A stretch of DNA of 64,000 bases, taken from NCBI RefSeq assembly GCF_000980875.1, contig NZ_LAYO01000109.1, forward strand, positions 1 through 64,000, read 5' to 3'. The first letter of the stretch is position 1, and every line of letters begins with the position of its first letter. Position numbers and translations under genes: made by a program. Under the pieces are notes generated by a model. That model searched no databases, was not told where the DNA came from, and saw only the letters and a list, made by a program, of their open reading frames with translations. Source of the stretch: Leucobacter sp. Ag1. GTDB lineage: Bacteria; Actinomycetota; Actinomycetes; Actinomycetales; Microbacteriaceae. This document shows, one piece after another, positions 50,968 to 59,679 of this stretch.

Positions 50968-51675
50968 TCAGCCGGCGGCCGGATCCACCCGCCAGTCGAC
51001 GGGCGCGGCGCCCTGCGCTTCGAGCGCCGCGTTCGCCCGGCTGAACGGCTTCGAGCCGAAGAAGCCGCGCGACGCCGACAGCGGCGACGGGTGCGGGCTC
51101 TCGATCCGCGGCACGTCGCCGAGCATCGGGCCGAGAGAGCGCGCATCGTTGCCCCAGAGGATCGCGACGAGCGGACCGCCGCGGGCGACGAGCGCGCGGA
51201 TCGCATGCTCGGTGAAGGCCTCCCACCCCTTGCCGCGGTGCGACGCCGGGGTACCGGCGCGCACGGTCAGCACCCGGTTCAGCAGCATGACCCCGTGGTC
51301 GGCCCAGGCCGAGAGGTCGCCGTGGGGCGCGGGCTCGATACCGAGGTCCTCGCGCATCTCCTTGTAGATGTTCTGCAGGCTGCGCGGGATCGGCCGGACG
51401 TCGGGCGCCGTCGCGAAGGAGAGCCCGATCGGGTGCCCGGGCGTCGGGTAGGGGTCCTGCCCGACGATGAGCACGCGCACGTCGGCGAGCGGCCGCTGGA
51501 AGGCCGACAGGATCCGGTCGCCCGCGGGCAGCACCTGCTGCCCGTCCGAGCGCTCCGCGTTGAGGAACCGTCCGAGCTCCGCGAGGCGGTCGCCCATCGG
51601 TTCGAGGGCCTCGGCCCAGTCGCGCGCCAGGTAACCGTTGTCGGCGAGCTCCGCGAGGTTCATGGCCATGTTCAT
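50968..51675 (-). CDS. ung: Uracil-DNA glycosylase (family 1)
   Basis: A 235-residue family 1 glycosylase. [16 protein letters not shown] contains the catalytic Asp motif, LLNRVLTV and WGNDA the uracil-binding parts, and [18 protein letters not shown] the minor-groove loop. It removes uracil from DNA. In-frame ATGs at 51675, 51669 and 51663 are all possible; the first overlaps the SDR stop by 4 bp and the second is best spaced from GGAGG. Cotranscribed with the upstream SDR gene. Confidence 0.95.
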   Translation of the reverse strand: MNMAMNLAELADNGYLARDWAEALEPMGDRLAELGRFLNAERSDGQQVLPAGDRILSAFQRPLADVRVLIVGQDPYPTPGHPIGLSFATAPDVRPIPRSLQNIYKEMREDLGIEPAPHGDLSAWADHGVMLLNRVLTVRAGTPASHRGKGWEAFTEHAIRALVARGGPLVAILWGNDARSLGPMLGDVPRIESPHPSPLSASRGFFGSKPFSRANAALEAQGAAPVDWRVDPAAG

Positions 51676-52469
51676 GCCTCCGCCTTCGGCACCAGCGGCC
51701 CGCGGTGGGTGTGGAACACGCTCGACTGCGCGACCGGCCGGATCACGATGAGGTCCTGGTTGACGTGCGGCGGCTGCTCGAACGCGCCGACGAGCACCCG
51801 CGCGACGTCCTCGGGCGCGAGCGGGATGACGTCCTCGTAGGGCTTCGCCGCGGCCGCGGCGTCGCCGCGCAGGCGGTTGAGGGTGAACTCCTCGGTGTGC
51901 ACGAGTCCGGGCGCCAGCTCCATCACGCGGATCGGCTCGCCCGCGAGTTCGAGCCGCAGCACCTCGGTGACGGCGTGCGCCGCGTACTTGGCGGCGTTGT
52001 ATCCGCCGCCGCCCGGGTAGGCGGCGTGCCCCGCGGTCGAGGTGAGGTTGAGGATCGATGCCCAGCCCGCGCCGTCGGCATCGAGGCCGGCTCGGGCACC
52101 GTCGCGCAGCACGGGCAGCAGCGCGGCCGTGACGGTGCGCAGACCGATCACGTTGACCTCGAACATGCGCCGCCAGTCCTCGTTCAGCGCGCGCTCGACG
52201 GACTCGGTGCCGAGCGCGCCGCCCGCGTTGTTCACCAGCCCGGTCGCGCCACCCGTCTCAGCCACCTCGGCGGCCATGCGGGCGACCTGCGCCTCGTCGG
52301 TGACATCGCACACGATCGGGTGCGCCCCGGTCTCGGCGGCGAGCGCACGCAGGCGGTCCTCGCGCCGCGCGACCGCGACCGTCTGCCAGCCGAGCTCGGC
52401 GAACCGCCGCACGGTCGCGGCTCCGATCCCCGAGCTCGCGCCCGTCACCACTACGCGCCGCTCCGCCAT
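51672..52469 (-). CDS. Short-chain dehydrogenase/reductase
   Basis: A 265-residue [13 protein letters not shown] at residue about 9, ARRED after strand 2 (Arg-Arg suggests NADP), [13 protein letters not shown], a Ser in LNLTSTAG and Y-x3-K in YNAAKYA are all seen. PGLVHTEEF is the usual nucleotide-side loop. ATG 52469 has GGGAGG upstream (GAGGGAGGCCGGC). Substrate unknown. It is cotranscribed with ung and divergent from metY. Confidence 0.92.
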   Translation of the reverse strand: MAERRVVVTGASSGIGAATVRRFAELGWQTVAVARREDRLRALAAETGAHPIVCDVTDEAQVARMAAEVAETGGATGLVNNAGGALGTESVERALNEDWRRMFEVNVIGLRTVTAALLPVLRDGARAGLDADGAGWASILNLTSTAGHAAYPGGGGYNAAKYAAHAVTEVLRLELAGEPIRVMELAPGLVHTEEFTLNRLRGDAAAAAKPYEDVIPLAPEDVARVLVGAFEQPPHVNQDLIVIRPVAQSSVFHTHRGPLVPKAEA

Positions 52470-52608
52470 GCCGGCCTCCCTCGTGTTCGGCCGCTGCCGG
52501 CCCGCTGTGCAGCCTATCGCGCCTGTTACGCCCGGTGTCCGGGAGGCTTCCCTCCTGCGGCGCCGACTCCGTACGCTCTCCCCAACCGATCCAAAAGGGG
52601 AGCCTCTC

Positions 52609-53937
52609 ATGACCGATTCCGCCGCCTGGCATTTCGAGACCAAGCAGGTCCACTCGGGCGCGCAGCCCGATCCGACCACCAACTCGCGGGCCGTGCCGAT
52701 CTACCAGACGACGTCGTACGTCTTCGACAGCACCGACCACGCGAAGAACCTCTTCGCGCTGGCCGAGTTCGGCAACATCTACACCCGGATCATGAACCCC
52801 ACGCAGGCCGTCGTCGAGGAGCGCCTCGCGGCGCTCGAGGGCGGCACCGGCGCATTGCTGCTCGCCAGCGGTCAGGCGGCGGCGACCTTCGCGATCCTCA
52901 ACATCGCGCAGGCCGGCGATCACTTCGTCTCGTCGAGCTCGATCTACGGCGGCACCTACAACCTCTTCAAGTACACGCTGGCGAAGCTCGGCGTCGAGGT
53001 CACCTTCGTCGAGAACCAGGACGATCCGGCCGAGTGGCAGCGCGCGGTGCGCCCGAACACGAAGGCGTTCTTCGCCGAGACGATCGGCAACCCGAAGATC
53101 AACATCCTCGACATCCGTACCGTCGCCGACATCGCGCACGAGAACGGCGTCCCGCTGATCGTCGACAACACGATCGCGACCCCGTACCTGATCCGCCCGT
53201 TCGAGCACGGCGCCGACCTCGTGATCCACTCGGCGACGAAGTTCCTGGGCGGCCACGGCACCACGCTCGGCGGCATCATCGTCGACGGCGGCACGTTCAA
53301 GTGGTCGGAGAACGTCGAGCGCTTCCCGGGGCTCACCGAGCCGGATCCCTCGTACCACGGCGCCTCGTACACCGCAGCGGTGGGCGACGGCCTCGCCTAC
53401 ATCATCAAGGCGCGCGTGCAGCTGCTGCGCGACCTCGGCTCGGCGATCGCGCCGAACAGCGCGTGGCTGCTGATCCAGGGCATCGAGACCCTGTCGCTGC
53501 GCATCGAGCGCCACGTGCAGAACACGCAGGAGATCGCGGAGTGGCTGGAGAACCACCCCGACGTGGCGAGCGTCAACTACGCGGGTCTGCCGACGAGCCC
53601 CTGGTACGCGGCGGCGAACCGCTACGCACCCAAGGGCGTCGGCGCGGTGCTCTCGTTCGAGCTGAAGGGCGGCGTCGACGCGGGCAAGGCCCTCGTCGAG
53701 AACGTCGAGCTGTTCAGCCACCTCGCGAACATCGGCGACGTCCGCAGCCTGATCATCCACCCGGCGTCGACGACGCACTCGCAGCTCACGCCCGAGCAGC
53801 AGCTCACGGCGGGCGTCACGCCGGGCCTCGTCCGACTGTCGGTCGGCATCGAGAACGTCGACGACCTCAAGGCCGACCTCGAGGCCGGCTTCGCCGCGGC
53901 CCGCGCCGCGGTCTCGGAGGCGCGCGCGACCGCGTAA
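52609..53937 (+). CDS. metY: O-acetylhomoserine sulfhydrylase
   Basis: A 442-residue PLP enzyme of the Cys/Met metabolism family, MetY branch. Seen are FETKQVHSGAQPDPTTNSRAVPIYQTTSYVF at the start, DNTIATPYLIRPFEHGAD and the PLP lysine K211 in HSATKFLGGHG; the length of about 440 fits MetY rather than the shorter MetB. It makes homocysteine from O-acetylhomoserine and sulfide, and MetX at 59680 supplies the substrate. AAAAGGGGAG precedes ATG 52609. A strong terminator follows. Confidence 0.94.
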   Translation: MTDSAAWHFETKQVHSGAQPDPTTNSRAVPIYQTTSYVFDSTDHAKNLFALAEFGNIYTRIMNPTQAVVEERLAALEGGTGALLLASGQAAATFAILNIAQAGDHFVSSSSIYGGTYNLFKYTLAKLGVEVTFVENQDDPAEWQRAVRPNTKAFFAETIGNPKINILDIRTVADIAHENGVPLIVDNTIATPYLIRPFEHGADLVIHSATKFLGGHGTTLGGIIVDGGTFKWSENVERFPGLTEPDPSYHGASYTAAVGDGLAYIIKARVQLLRDLGSAIAPNSAWLLIQGIETLSLRIERHVQNTQEIAEWLENHPDVASVNYAGLPTSPWYAAANRYAPKGVGAVLSFELKGGVDAGKALVENVELFSHLANIGDVRSLIIHPASTTHSQLTPEQQLTAGVTPGLVRLSVGIENVDDLKADLEAGFAAARAAVSEARATA

Positions 53938-53950
53938 CCGGTCTCGGTCC

Positions 53951-54004
53951 CAGATGGGCCCGGGTCGCTCTCGAATCGAGAGCGACCCGGGCCCATCTGC
54001 TTTT
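53951..54004 (+). terminator. Rho-independent terminator after metY
   Basis: CAGATGGGCCCGGGTCGCTC(TCGA) pairs over 24 bp with its complement and is followed by CTTTT. It begins 13 bp after the metY stop. Confidence 0.9.
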
Positions 54005-54074
54005 CCGGATGATTCGCCACCGAAATAGATGACGGGCGACACCTAATTTCGTGCGATATTCACAATTCGGTCAC

Positions 54075-54097
54075 GAATACTAATACCCTGAGTATTC
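54075..54097. promoter_or_regulatory. Inverted repeat in the AT-rich leader of the lipoprotein operon
   Basis: GAATACT and AGTATTC are perfect 7-bp arms around a 9-nt spacer. They lie in the 54005-54215 gap, in an AT-rich stretch (54035-54115), 119 bp before the lipoprotein start. TACTAATA may contain a -10 box. Likely operator or promoter; the binder is unknown. Confidence 0.45.
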
Positions 54098-54215
54098 GGC
54101 ACCGAATTTCGGCCTTTCCGCATCATTCACCGTGATACTTTTGCGCGATGATCGCCCGCCGTTCCCGGCAGCCGGTCCCCCTTCCGACATGACGCACCCC
54201 AGGAACGAGGCCGCC

Positions 54216-55241
54216 ATGACCCGCGCCACCATCGCCATCGCCGCCGCACTCGCGGCGACCCTCGCGCTCGCCGGCTGCTCCGGCGACGGCAAGAAGAAGA
54301 ACGAGCCGGAGGAGGGTCCGCTCGCCAAGTACCTGTCGGCGCTCTACGACGAGTCGGCCTGGACCGAGGACCGCATGGAGGCGGACCACAAGAAGATGGA
54401 GAAGGTCATCGCCGAGTGCATGACCAAGGAAGGCTTCGAGTACAAGCCGGCTCCTTACCAGGGCGGCACGGTGTTCAACCCCGAGGACGACGAGGGCCCG
54501 CAGATGGGCACGATGGAGTTCGCCAAGCAGTACGGCTACGGGATCATCGATTCCCCCTGGCAGCAGAGCATCGACGAGCAGAACCAGGACCAGCCGCCGG
54601 CCGACCCGAACCAGAAGTACCTCGAGTCGCTGAGCGAGTCCGAGCAGATGGCCTATTCCGAGACGCTCTACGGCCCGCAGCCCACCGCCGAAGAGATGGC
54701 CGCGATGGAGGAGGGGGACGGCGCCGAGCCGGTTCCGTACGACTGGAAGAAGGCCGGCTGCCAGGGCAAGGCCCAGCACGAGGTGCAGGGCGAGCAGAGC
54801 TACGAGGCCGCGAGCAAGGATCCGGCGTACACCGAGCTGCTCAAGTCCGTCGATGAATTCTGGCAGAAGCAGTACGAGAACAATGACGCGCTCGACGCGC
54901 TCGATCGCAAGTGGGCCGATTGCATGAGCAAGGCCGGCTTCTCGGACGCCGCGAAGCGGAACGACGCCCAGTCGAAGCTCAACGACGAGTGGAACGAGGC
55001 CATGTCCCAGGGCCAGCCCGCCGACGACAGCGGCGAGTGGAAAGAGCCCAGCAAGGCCGAGAAGAAGAAGTTCCAGGAGCGCGAGATCGAGGTCGCTGTC
55101 GCCGACATCACCTGCGCCGAGAAGATGCAGTACGACGACAAGGCCGCCGCGCTGAACCTGAAGGCCGAGCAGAAGTTCGTCGACGAGCACGAGAAGCAGC
55201 TCAAGGCGCTCGTCGCCCAGTACGGCGTGAAGAAGAAGTAG
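54216..55241 (+). CDS. Lipoprotein, acidic/Lys-rich, unknown function
   Basis: A 341-residue predicted lipoprotein. MTRATIAIAAALAATLALAGC is a clear signal with lipobox LAGC, followed by the charged SGDGKKKNEPEE. The mature part is rich in E, K, D and Q with helical stretches and several Cys (IAECMTKEGF, KAGCQGKA, WADCMSKAGF, ITCAEKM); WADCMSKAGF-type segments recur in actinobacterial surface lipoproteins. ATG 54216 follows GAGG by 5 bp. It is the first gene of an operon with an adaptor and a MacB-type ABC pair. I do not recognise a specific function; a periplasmic or wall-associated sensor or partner of the transporter is inference. Confidence 0.8.
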   Translation: MTRATIAIAAALAATLALAGCSGDGKKKNEPEEGPLAKYLSALYDESAWTEDRMEADHKKMEKVIAECMTKEGFEYKPAPYQGGTVFNPEDDEGPQMGTMEFAKQYGYGIIDSPWQQSIDEQNQDQPPADPNQKYLESLSESEQMAYSETLYGPQPTAEEMAAMEEGDGAEPVPYDWKKAGCQGKAQHEVQGEQSYEAASKDPAYTELLKSVDEFWQKQYENNDALDALDRKWADCMSKAGFSDAAKRNDAQSKLNDEWNEAMSQGQPADDSGEWKEPSKAEKKKFQEREIEVAVADITCAEKMQYDDKAAALNLKAEQKFVDEHEKQLKALVAQYGVKKK

Positions 55242-55243
55242 TC

Positions 55244-56857
55244 GTGCGGAGTCGGAAGCAGAGGAATTCAGCGGAACAGCACGAAGAGGTCGGCGGGAGC
55301 GACGAGTTCTCGCGGGTGCTCGCGGGCGAGCCCGAGGAGCCAGGTGCCGCCGGTGCCGCCGACGCGGATTCACCGGGTGCTGATGCCGCAACGGCAGACG
55401 GCACCGACGCCGCGCGTCCCGGCCGCCTGCGCCGCTGGTTCTCGGGCCCGTGGACGGGGTCCCGGCTCGTCGCGCTCATCGCGGGCGTGGCCGTGCTCTC
55501 GCTCCTCGCGGGCGTCGTACTCATGCAGTTCATCGTGTCCCCGGCGGAGCTCGCCGCACGCGCCGCTCCGCCGAAGGCCGGCCCGGTCACCGCTCCGATC
55601 GAGGAGCGCAAGATCGAGAACACCGTCGTGAGCCGCGGCGAGGTGACCTACGCCGACGCCGTCGACGCGCAGATCGACGCGGCCGGCCTCTCCGAGCGCG
55701 CCGTCGTGACCGGGCAGGTCCCCCAGTCGGGCAAGATCCTCAAGGCCGGCGACATCGCCCTCGAGATCGCGGGACGCCCGGTCATCGTGCTCGCCGGGGA
55801 GCTCCCCGCGTACCGCAGCATGAGCATCGGCCAGCGCGGACCCGACGTGCTCCAGCTCAAGCAGGCGCTGACCGCGCTCGGCCTGTCGGCGGGCGACACC
55901 TCGAACAACGTCTTCGAGGGCGACACCTCGAACGCGATCGGAGCGCTCTACGAGCGGCTCGGCTACCCCGCACCCGTCGCACCCGACAGCGCGCAGGGAG
56001 CGACCGACGCGGAGTCGGGCGTCCGCAACGCGGAGCTCGCGCTCACCCAGGCCCAGGTCACCCTGTCGCAGGCGATCGAGGCCAAGTCGAAGGACGTGCG
56101 CGCGGAGCAGGCCGGGGTCGATTCCGCCGCCGCCGAGCTCGAGAAGGCGCGCGAAGCGCTCGTGAAGGCGCAGGAGGCGGCGATGCCGACCATGCCCTCG
56201 GCCGAGGTGCTGTTCCTCAGCAGCCTGCCCCGGCGCGTCGACGAGGTCCGGGTGAAGCGCGGCGACGTGCTCCAGGGCACCGCGATGACGGTGTCCGGCG
56301 CGACGCTCACGGTCACGGGCACCGTCGCGAAGCAGGACGCCGAGCTGCTCTCGAAGGGTCTCCCGGCCACGTTCGCCCCGGCGGGCGGTGCCGAGCTGAA
56401 GGCCACCGTGACCCGGATCGACAAGCCCGGCACGAAGACCGAGGGCTCGGGTCAGAACGGTTCCGCGTCCGCCGATGCCGGATCCGGCGGCGGGGACAGC
56501 AGCGGCTCGGGCGGCGAAGCCCCGAAGTCGAGCGACCGCTACACCGTGTTCCTCGACCCCGGCAAGCTCACCTCCGAGCAGATCGAGCAGCTGCGCGGCA
56601 CCAACGTACGGCTCAAGATCCCGGTGGCGTCCACCAAGGGCGAGGTGCTCAGCGTCCCCATCGCGGCGCTGTCGACGGGCTCCGGCGGCGAGAACCGGGT
56701 CGAGCTCCTCGTCTCGTCGAAGCAGAACGGCAAGGATCGCACCGACGAGACCGCCACCGTGACGGTGAAGGCCGGACTCGCGGCCGACGGCTACGTCGAG
56801 ATCAGCTCCTCGGATCCCCGGATCAAGGCGGGCGCCAAGGTCGTGGTCGGCCGGTGA
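55244..56857 (+). CDS. Membrane-fusion-type adaptor with peptidoglycan-binding domain
   Basis: A 537-residue protein. A long disordered acidic/Ala-rich N-terminus (1-60) precedes one transmembrane helix (about 74-98). Then come an HlyD/MacA-like beta region, a peptidoglycan-binding type 1 domain (SIGQRGPDVLQLKQALTALG, about 185-235), a coiled coil (about 262-312; ELEKAREALVKAQEAA) and a barrel region interrupted by a Gly/Ser linker. GTG 55244 is two bases after the lipoprotein stop. It presumably links the ABC pair to the cell wall. Confidence 0.85.
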   Translation: MRSRKQRNSAEQHEEVGGSDEFSRVLAGEPEEPGAAGAADADSPGADAATADGTDAARPGRLRRWFSGPWTGSRLVALIAGVAVLSLLAGVVLMQFIVSPAELAARAAPPKAGPVTAPIEERKIENTVVSRGEVTYADAVDAQIDAAGLSERAVVTGQVPQSGKILKAGDIALEIAGRPVIVLAGELPAYRSMSIGQRGPDVLQLKQALTALGLSAGDTSNNVFEGDTSNAIGALYERLGYPAPVAPDSAQGATDAESGVRNAELALTQAQVTLSQAIEAKSKDVRAEQAGVDSAAAELEKAREALVKAQEAAMPTMPSAEVLFLSSLPRRVDEVRVKRGDVLQGTAMTVSGATLTVTGTVAKQDAELLSKGLPATFAPAGGAELKATVTRIDKPGTKTEGSGQNGSASADAGSGGGDSSGSGGEAPKSSDRYTVFLDPGKLTSEQIEQLRGTNVRLKIPVASTKGEVLSVPIAALSTGSGGENRVELLVSSKQNGKDRTDETATVTVKAGLAADGYVEISSSDPRIKAGAKVVVGR

Positions 56858-57648
56858 TCCTCGAGAGCGCGGAGGATCGGCGCGTCCGCTCGCGCGCCCG
56901 GTCCCGCGCGGCGAAGCGCGCCCGCGAGCAGCGGCGCACCGAGCGGCCGACGACGGTCGGCGATCCCGATTTCGCGGGCCCCATCGTGGAGCTCGCCGAC
57001 GTCACCCGACTCTTCCCCGGGCCGCCCGCGGTGCAGGCGCTGCGCGGGGTCGATCTCGTGCTCGAGCGCGGCGACTTCCTCGCGATCGTCGGCCCCTCGG
57101 GCTCCGGCAAATCCACGATGCTCAACACCCTCGGCCTGCTCGACCGGCCGAGCAGCGGCGCTTTCCGCTTCGAGGGCATCGACACCTCGGAGCTCACCGA
57201 GGACGAGCGCGCGGCGCTCCGCGGGCGGGCGCTGGGCTTCGTCTTCCAGTCGTTCCACCTCATGCCCACGCGCAGCGTCCTCGAGAACGTGATGCTGGCC
57301 ACCGTCTACGCCGGCGTGGATCCGAACGACCGCGAACGGCTCGCGCGCGAGGCGCTCGATCGGGTCGGCCTCGCCCACCGGGTCGGGTTCTCCCCCGCGA
57401 CCCTGTCCGGCGGCGAACGGCAGCGTGTCGCCGTCGCACGGGCCGTGAGCACCTCGCCCCGTCTGCTGCTCGCGGACGAGCCGACCGGCAACCTCGACCG
57501 GGAGAACTCCGAGGCCGTGCTGCGGCTCTTCTCGGAGCTCGGCGCCGACGGTCTGACGATCGTCATGATCACGCACGACTCAGCGGTCGCGGATGCGGCC
57601 CGTCGCCGCGTCCGCATCAGCGACGGCCGTCTCTCGGAGCTCGCGTGA
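56854..57648 (+). CDS. MacB/LolD-type ABC ATPase
   Basis: A 264-residue ATPase. After an Arg-rich N-terminal extension of about 40 residues it has Walker A GPSGSGKST, the X-loop-rich FVFQSFHLMPTRSVLENV typical of the MacB/LolD group, signature LSGGERQR, Walker B LLLADEPTGNLD and the switch His in MITHD. GTG 56854 overlaps the adaptor stop by 4 bp. It works with the FtsX-type permease that follows, probably as a mechanotransmission or export ATPase. Confidence 0.93.
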   Translation: MILESAEDRRVRSRARSRAAKRAREQRRTERPTTVGDPDFAGPIVELADVTRLFPGPPAVQALRGVDLVLERGDFLAIVGPSGSGKSTMLNTLGLLDRPSSGAFRFEGIDTSELTEDERAALRGRALGFVFQSFHLMPTRSVLENVMLATVYAGVDPNDRERLAREALDRVGLAHRVGFSPATLSGGERQRVAVARAVSTSPRLLLADEPTGNLDRENSEAVLRLFSELGADGLTIVMITHDSAVADAARRRVRISDGRLSELA

Positions 57649-58952
57649 GCCCCCGCGCGGCCCGCGACGGGCGCACCGGGCGCGAGGGGCGACGCCCGCG
57701 ACGGTTCGGCATCGCCCGACGCCCCGCGGGCTGGGCGCACACCGGACTGCACTGGCGCGACCTCGCGCACGAATCGCTCGAGGGCATCGGATCGCGGCCG
57801 TCCCGGCTCGCGATCACGCTGATCGGAACGGTGCTCGGCATCGCTTCGCTCATCGTCACCATCGGCCTCTCCCAGACCGCCGCGGGCCAGATCTCGCAGC
57901 AGTTCGACTCCGTCGCGGCGACCCGGGTGACGGTCGAGCCCGGCACCGCGAAGGCCGCGGGCGGCAAGGAGCGCGCCCAGAGCCGGATTCCCTGGGACGC
58001 CGCCGATCGCGTGAGCGGCCTCGCGGGCGTCGAAGCCGCCTCGGTCTATGCGAAGCTGCCGAACACCCCGACCGTCGAGGCCGTCGAGGTCCACGACCCC
58101 GCCGAAGCCTCGCAGGCGCCGCCGCCGGTCATCGCCGCGTCCGGCGACTACATCGACGTCGTGCAGGGGCACATCCGCACGGGCCGGTTCTTTGACTCTG
58201 GCCACGACGAGCGCGGCGATCGGGTCGCCGTCCTCGGTTCGAAGGCCGCGAAGCAGCTCGGCGTGAACCGCGTGAGCGGTCAACCGGCGATCTTCATCGA
58301 CGGCCGCGCCTACACGGTGATCGGGATCATGGATCGCGTCGGCGCCCGCGAGGCCACGCTCGACTCCGTCATCGTGCCCGCGCGCACGGCGCGAGCCGCG
58401 CTCGGGCTCACCGCCCCCGAGAGCCTCGATATCCGGATCGCCGTCGGGGCGGGACCCGTGGTCGCCCGGCAGGCGCCGATCGCGCTCGATCCGAACGCTC
58501 CCAAGACCTTCAAGGTGGCGGCGCCGCAGTCCGGCAGCGATCTGCAGGGCAGCGTCGAGTCCGACATCAACGTCATCTTCGTCATCATCGGCGGCGTGGC
58601 GCTGCTGGGCGGCGGCGTGGGCATCGCCAACGTGACCCTGCTCTCCGTCTCGGAGCGGCGCGGCGAGATCGGCCTCCGGCGCGCGCTCGGCGCTCGCACC
58701 CGGGACATCGCGCGGCAGTTCATCCTCGAGTCGCTCACCACGGGCGTGCTGGGCGGGCTCATCGGCGTCGCGATCGGGCTCTTCGCGATGCTCGGTGTCT
58801 GCCTCGTGCAGGAGTGGACTCCGACGATCGCGCCCTGGGCGGCTCCCGTCGGCGTGCTCCTGGGAGCGCTCGTCGGTCTCGCCGCAGGGGCCTACCCGGC
58901 GCTCAAGGCCGCCCGGATCGAACCGGTGGACGCCCTGCGCGACGCCCGCTGA
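57645..58952 (+). CDS. MacB/FtsX-type ABC permease
   Basis: A 435-residue permease with the MacB topology. An N-terminal helix (LAITLIGTVLGIASLIVTIGL, about 52-72) is followed by a large extracytoplasmic domain (about 75-310) and three C-terminal helices (VIFVIIGGVALLGGGVGIANV, TTGVLGGLIGVAIGLFAMLG, VGVLLGALVGLAAGAYPALKA). RRGEIGLRRALGARTRDIARQF is the coupling segment of the family. GTG 57645 is in the GTGA overlap. It is the last gene of the operon and ends 3 bp from the convergent AlkD-like gene. Confidence 0.92.
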   Translation: MSPRAARDGRTGREGRRPRRFGIARRPAGWAHTGLHWRDLAHESLEGIGSRPSRLAITLIGTVLGIASLIVTIGLSQTAAGQISQQFDSVAATRVTVEPGTAKAAGGKERAQSRIPWDAADRVSGLAGVEAASVYAKLPNTPTVEAVEVHDPAEASQAPPPVIAASGDYIDVVQGHIRTGRFFDSGHDERGDRVAVLGSKAAKQLGVNRVSGQPAIFIDGRAYTVIGIMDRVGAREATLDSVIVPARTARAALGLTAPESLDIRIAVGAGPVVARQAPIALDPNAPKTFKVAAPQSGSDLQGSVESDINVIFVIIGGVALLGGGVGIANVTLLSVSERRGEIGLRRALGARTRDIARQFILESLTTGVLGGLIGVAIGLFAMLGVCLVQEWTPTIAPWAAPVGVLLGALVGLAAGAYPALKAARIEPVDALRDAR

Positions 58953-58955
58953 GCG

Positions 58956-59627
58956 TCAGCTCTCGTTCCGTCGCACGATCTCGGGCACCCAGATCGGCAC
59001 GTAGGGCGAGACGCATCCGGGCGACGTGGGATAGTCCTCGAGCACGCCGAGGCGCTCGCCGATGTCGAGCACTCGCGCACGCCGGCTCGCGTCCCGGATC
59101 CCGATCTCGCCGAGGCAGGAGTTCATCGCCCACTGCAGGCGGTCGGGCGCATCGCGCATCTCGGCTTCGATCGTGTCGAGCAGCCCGTCGAGATCGAGGC
59201 CTTCGGGCTGCTTCGCCACGCGCTCGGTCGTCAGCGCCCATCCGGCGCTCGCGACCACCGGGTCGGGATCCGCGATCCAGCGCTGCCGCAGCGGCTCGGC
59301 GCTCGGGCTCTTCTTGACCAGGTAGGCCACCAGCCAGTCGTGCGCCTTCGGCGATCCGGCCTCGCGCAGCATGGCGTCGTAGCCTTCGGCGTCGCGATCC
59401 TTGGGACGCAGCATGAGGATCGCGACGAGCTGGGCCGCGACGTCCCCGGACGACCACAGCTCGGCCGCCGCGGCTTCGTCACGGCCCGCGGCCTTCGCGA
59501 CCGCGCGCAGCTTCGTGAGGTTCACCCCGTGCGAGTCTCCGTGCCGCTCGTTCACGGCCCGGACCCTGGGGTCCTCCAGAGCGGCGAGCTGCTCGCGCAC
59601 GGTGATCGCGGTGTTCGTCTCGGTCAT
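58956..59627 (-). CDS. DNA alkylation repair (AlkD-like) HEAT-repeat protein
   Basis: A 223-residue all-helical protein that fits the DNA alkylation repair family. HGVNLTKLRAVAKAAG is the N-terminal block, DVAAQLVAILMLRP, KAHDWLVAYLVKKSP and DPVVASAGWALTTE are HEAT-like helices, and WAMNSCLGEIGI with CVSPYVPIW closes the domain. Not all members are active glycosylases. ATG 59627 is divergent from metX; only 52 bp separate the two starts, so their promoters must overlap or be very short. Confidence 0.78.
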   Translation of the reverse strand: MTETNTAITVREQLAALEDPRVRAVNERHGDSHGVNLTKLRAVAKAAGRDEAAAAELWSSGDVAAQLVAILMLRPKDRDAEGYDAMLREAGSPKAHDWLVAYLVKKSPSAEPLRQRWIADPDPVVASAGWALTTERVAKQPEGLDLDGLLDTIEAEMRDAPDRLQWAMNSCLGEIGIRDASRRARVLDIGERLGVLEDYPTSPGCVSPYVPIWVPEIVRRNES

Positions 59628-59679
59628 GCCGCCCAGCGTACGCGTAACATTCGCTCGCGCGCCCGGGAAGCCGGGCAGG

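Noticed and set aside
52485-52608. SAM or other riboswitch ahead of metY
   Set aside because: The 139-bp leader shows no kink-turn or conserved SAM-riboswitch core and no terminator/antiterminator pair.
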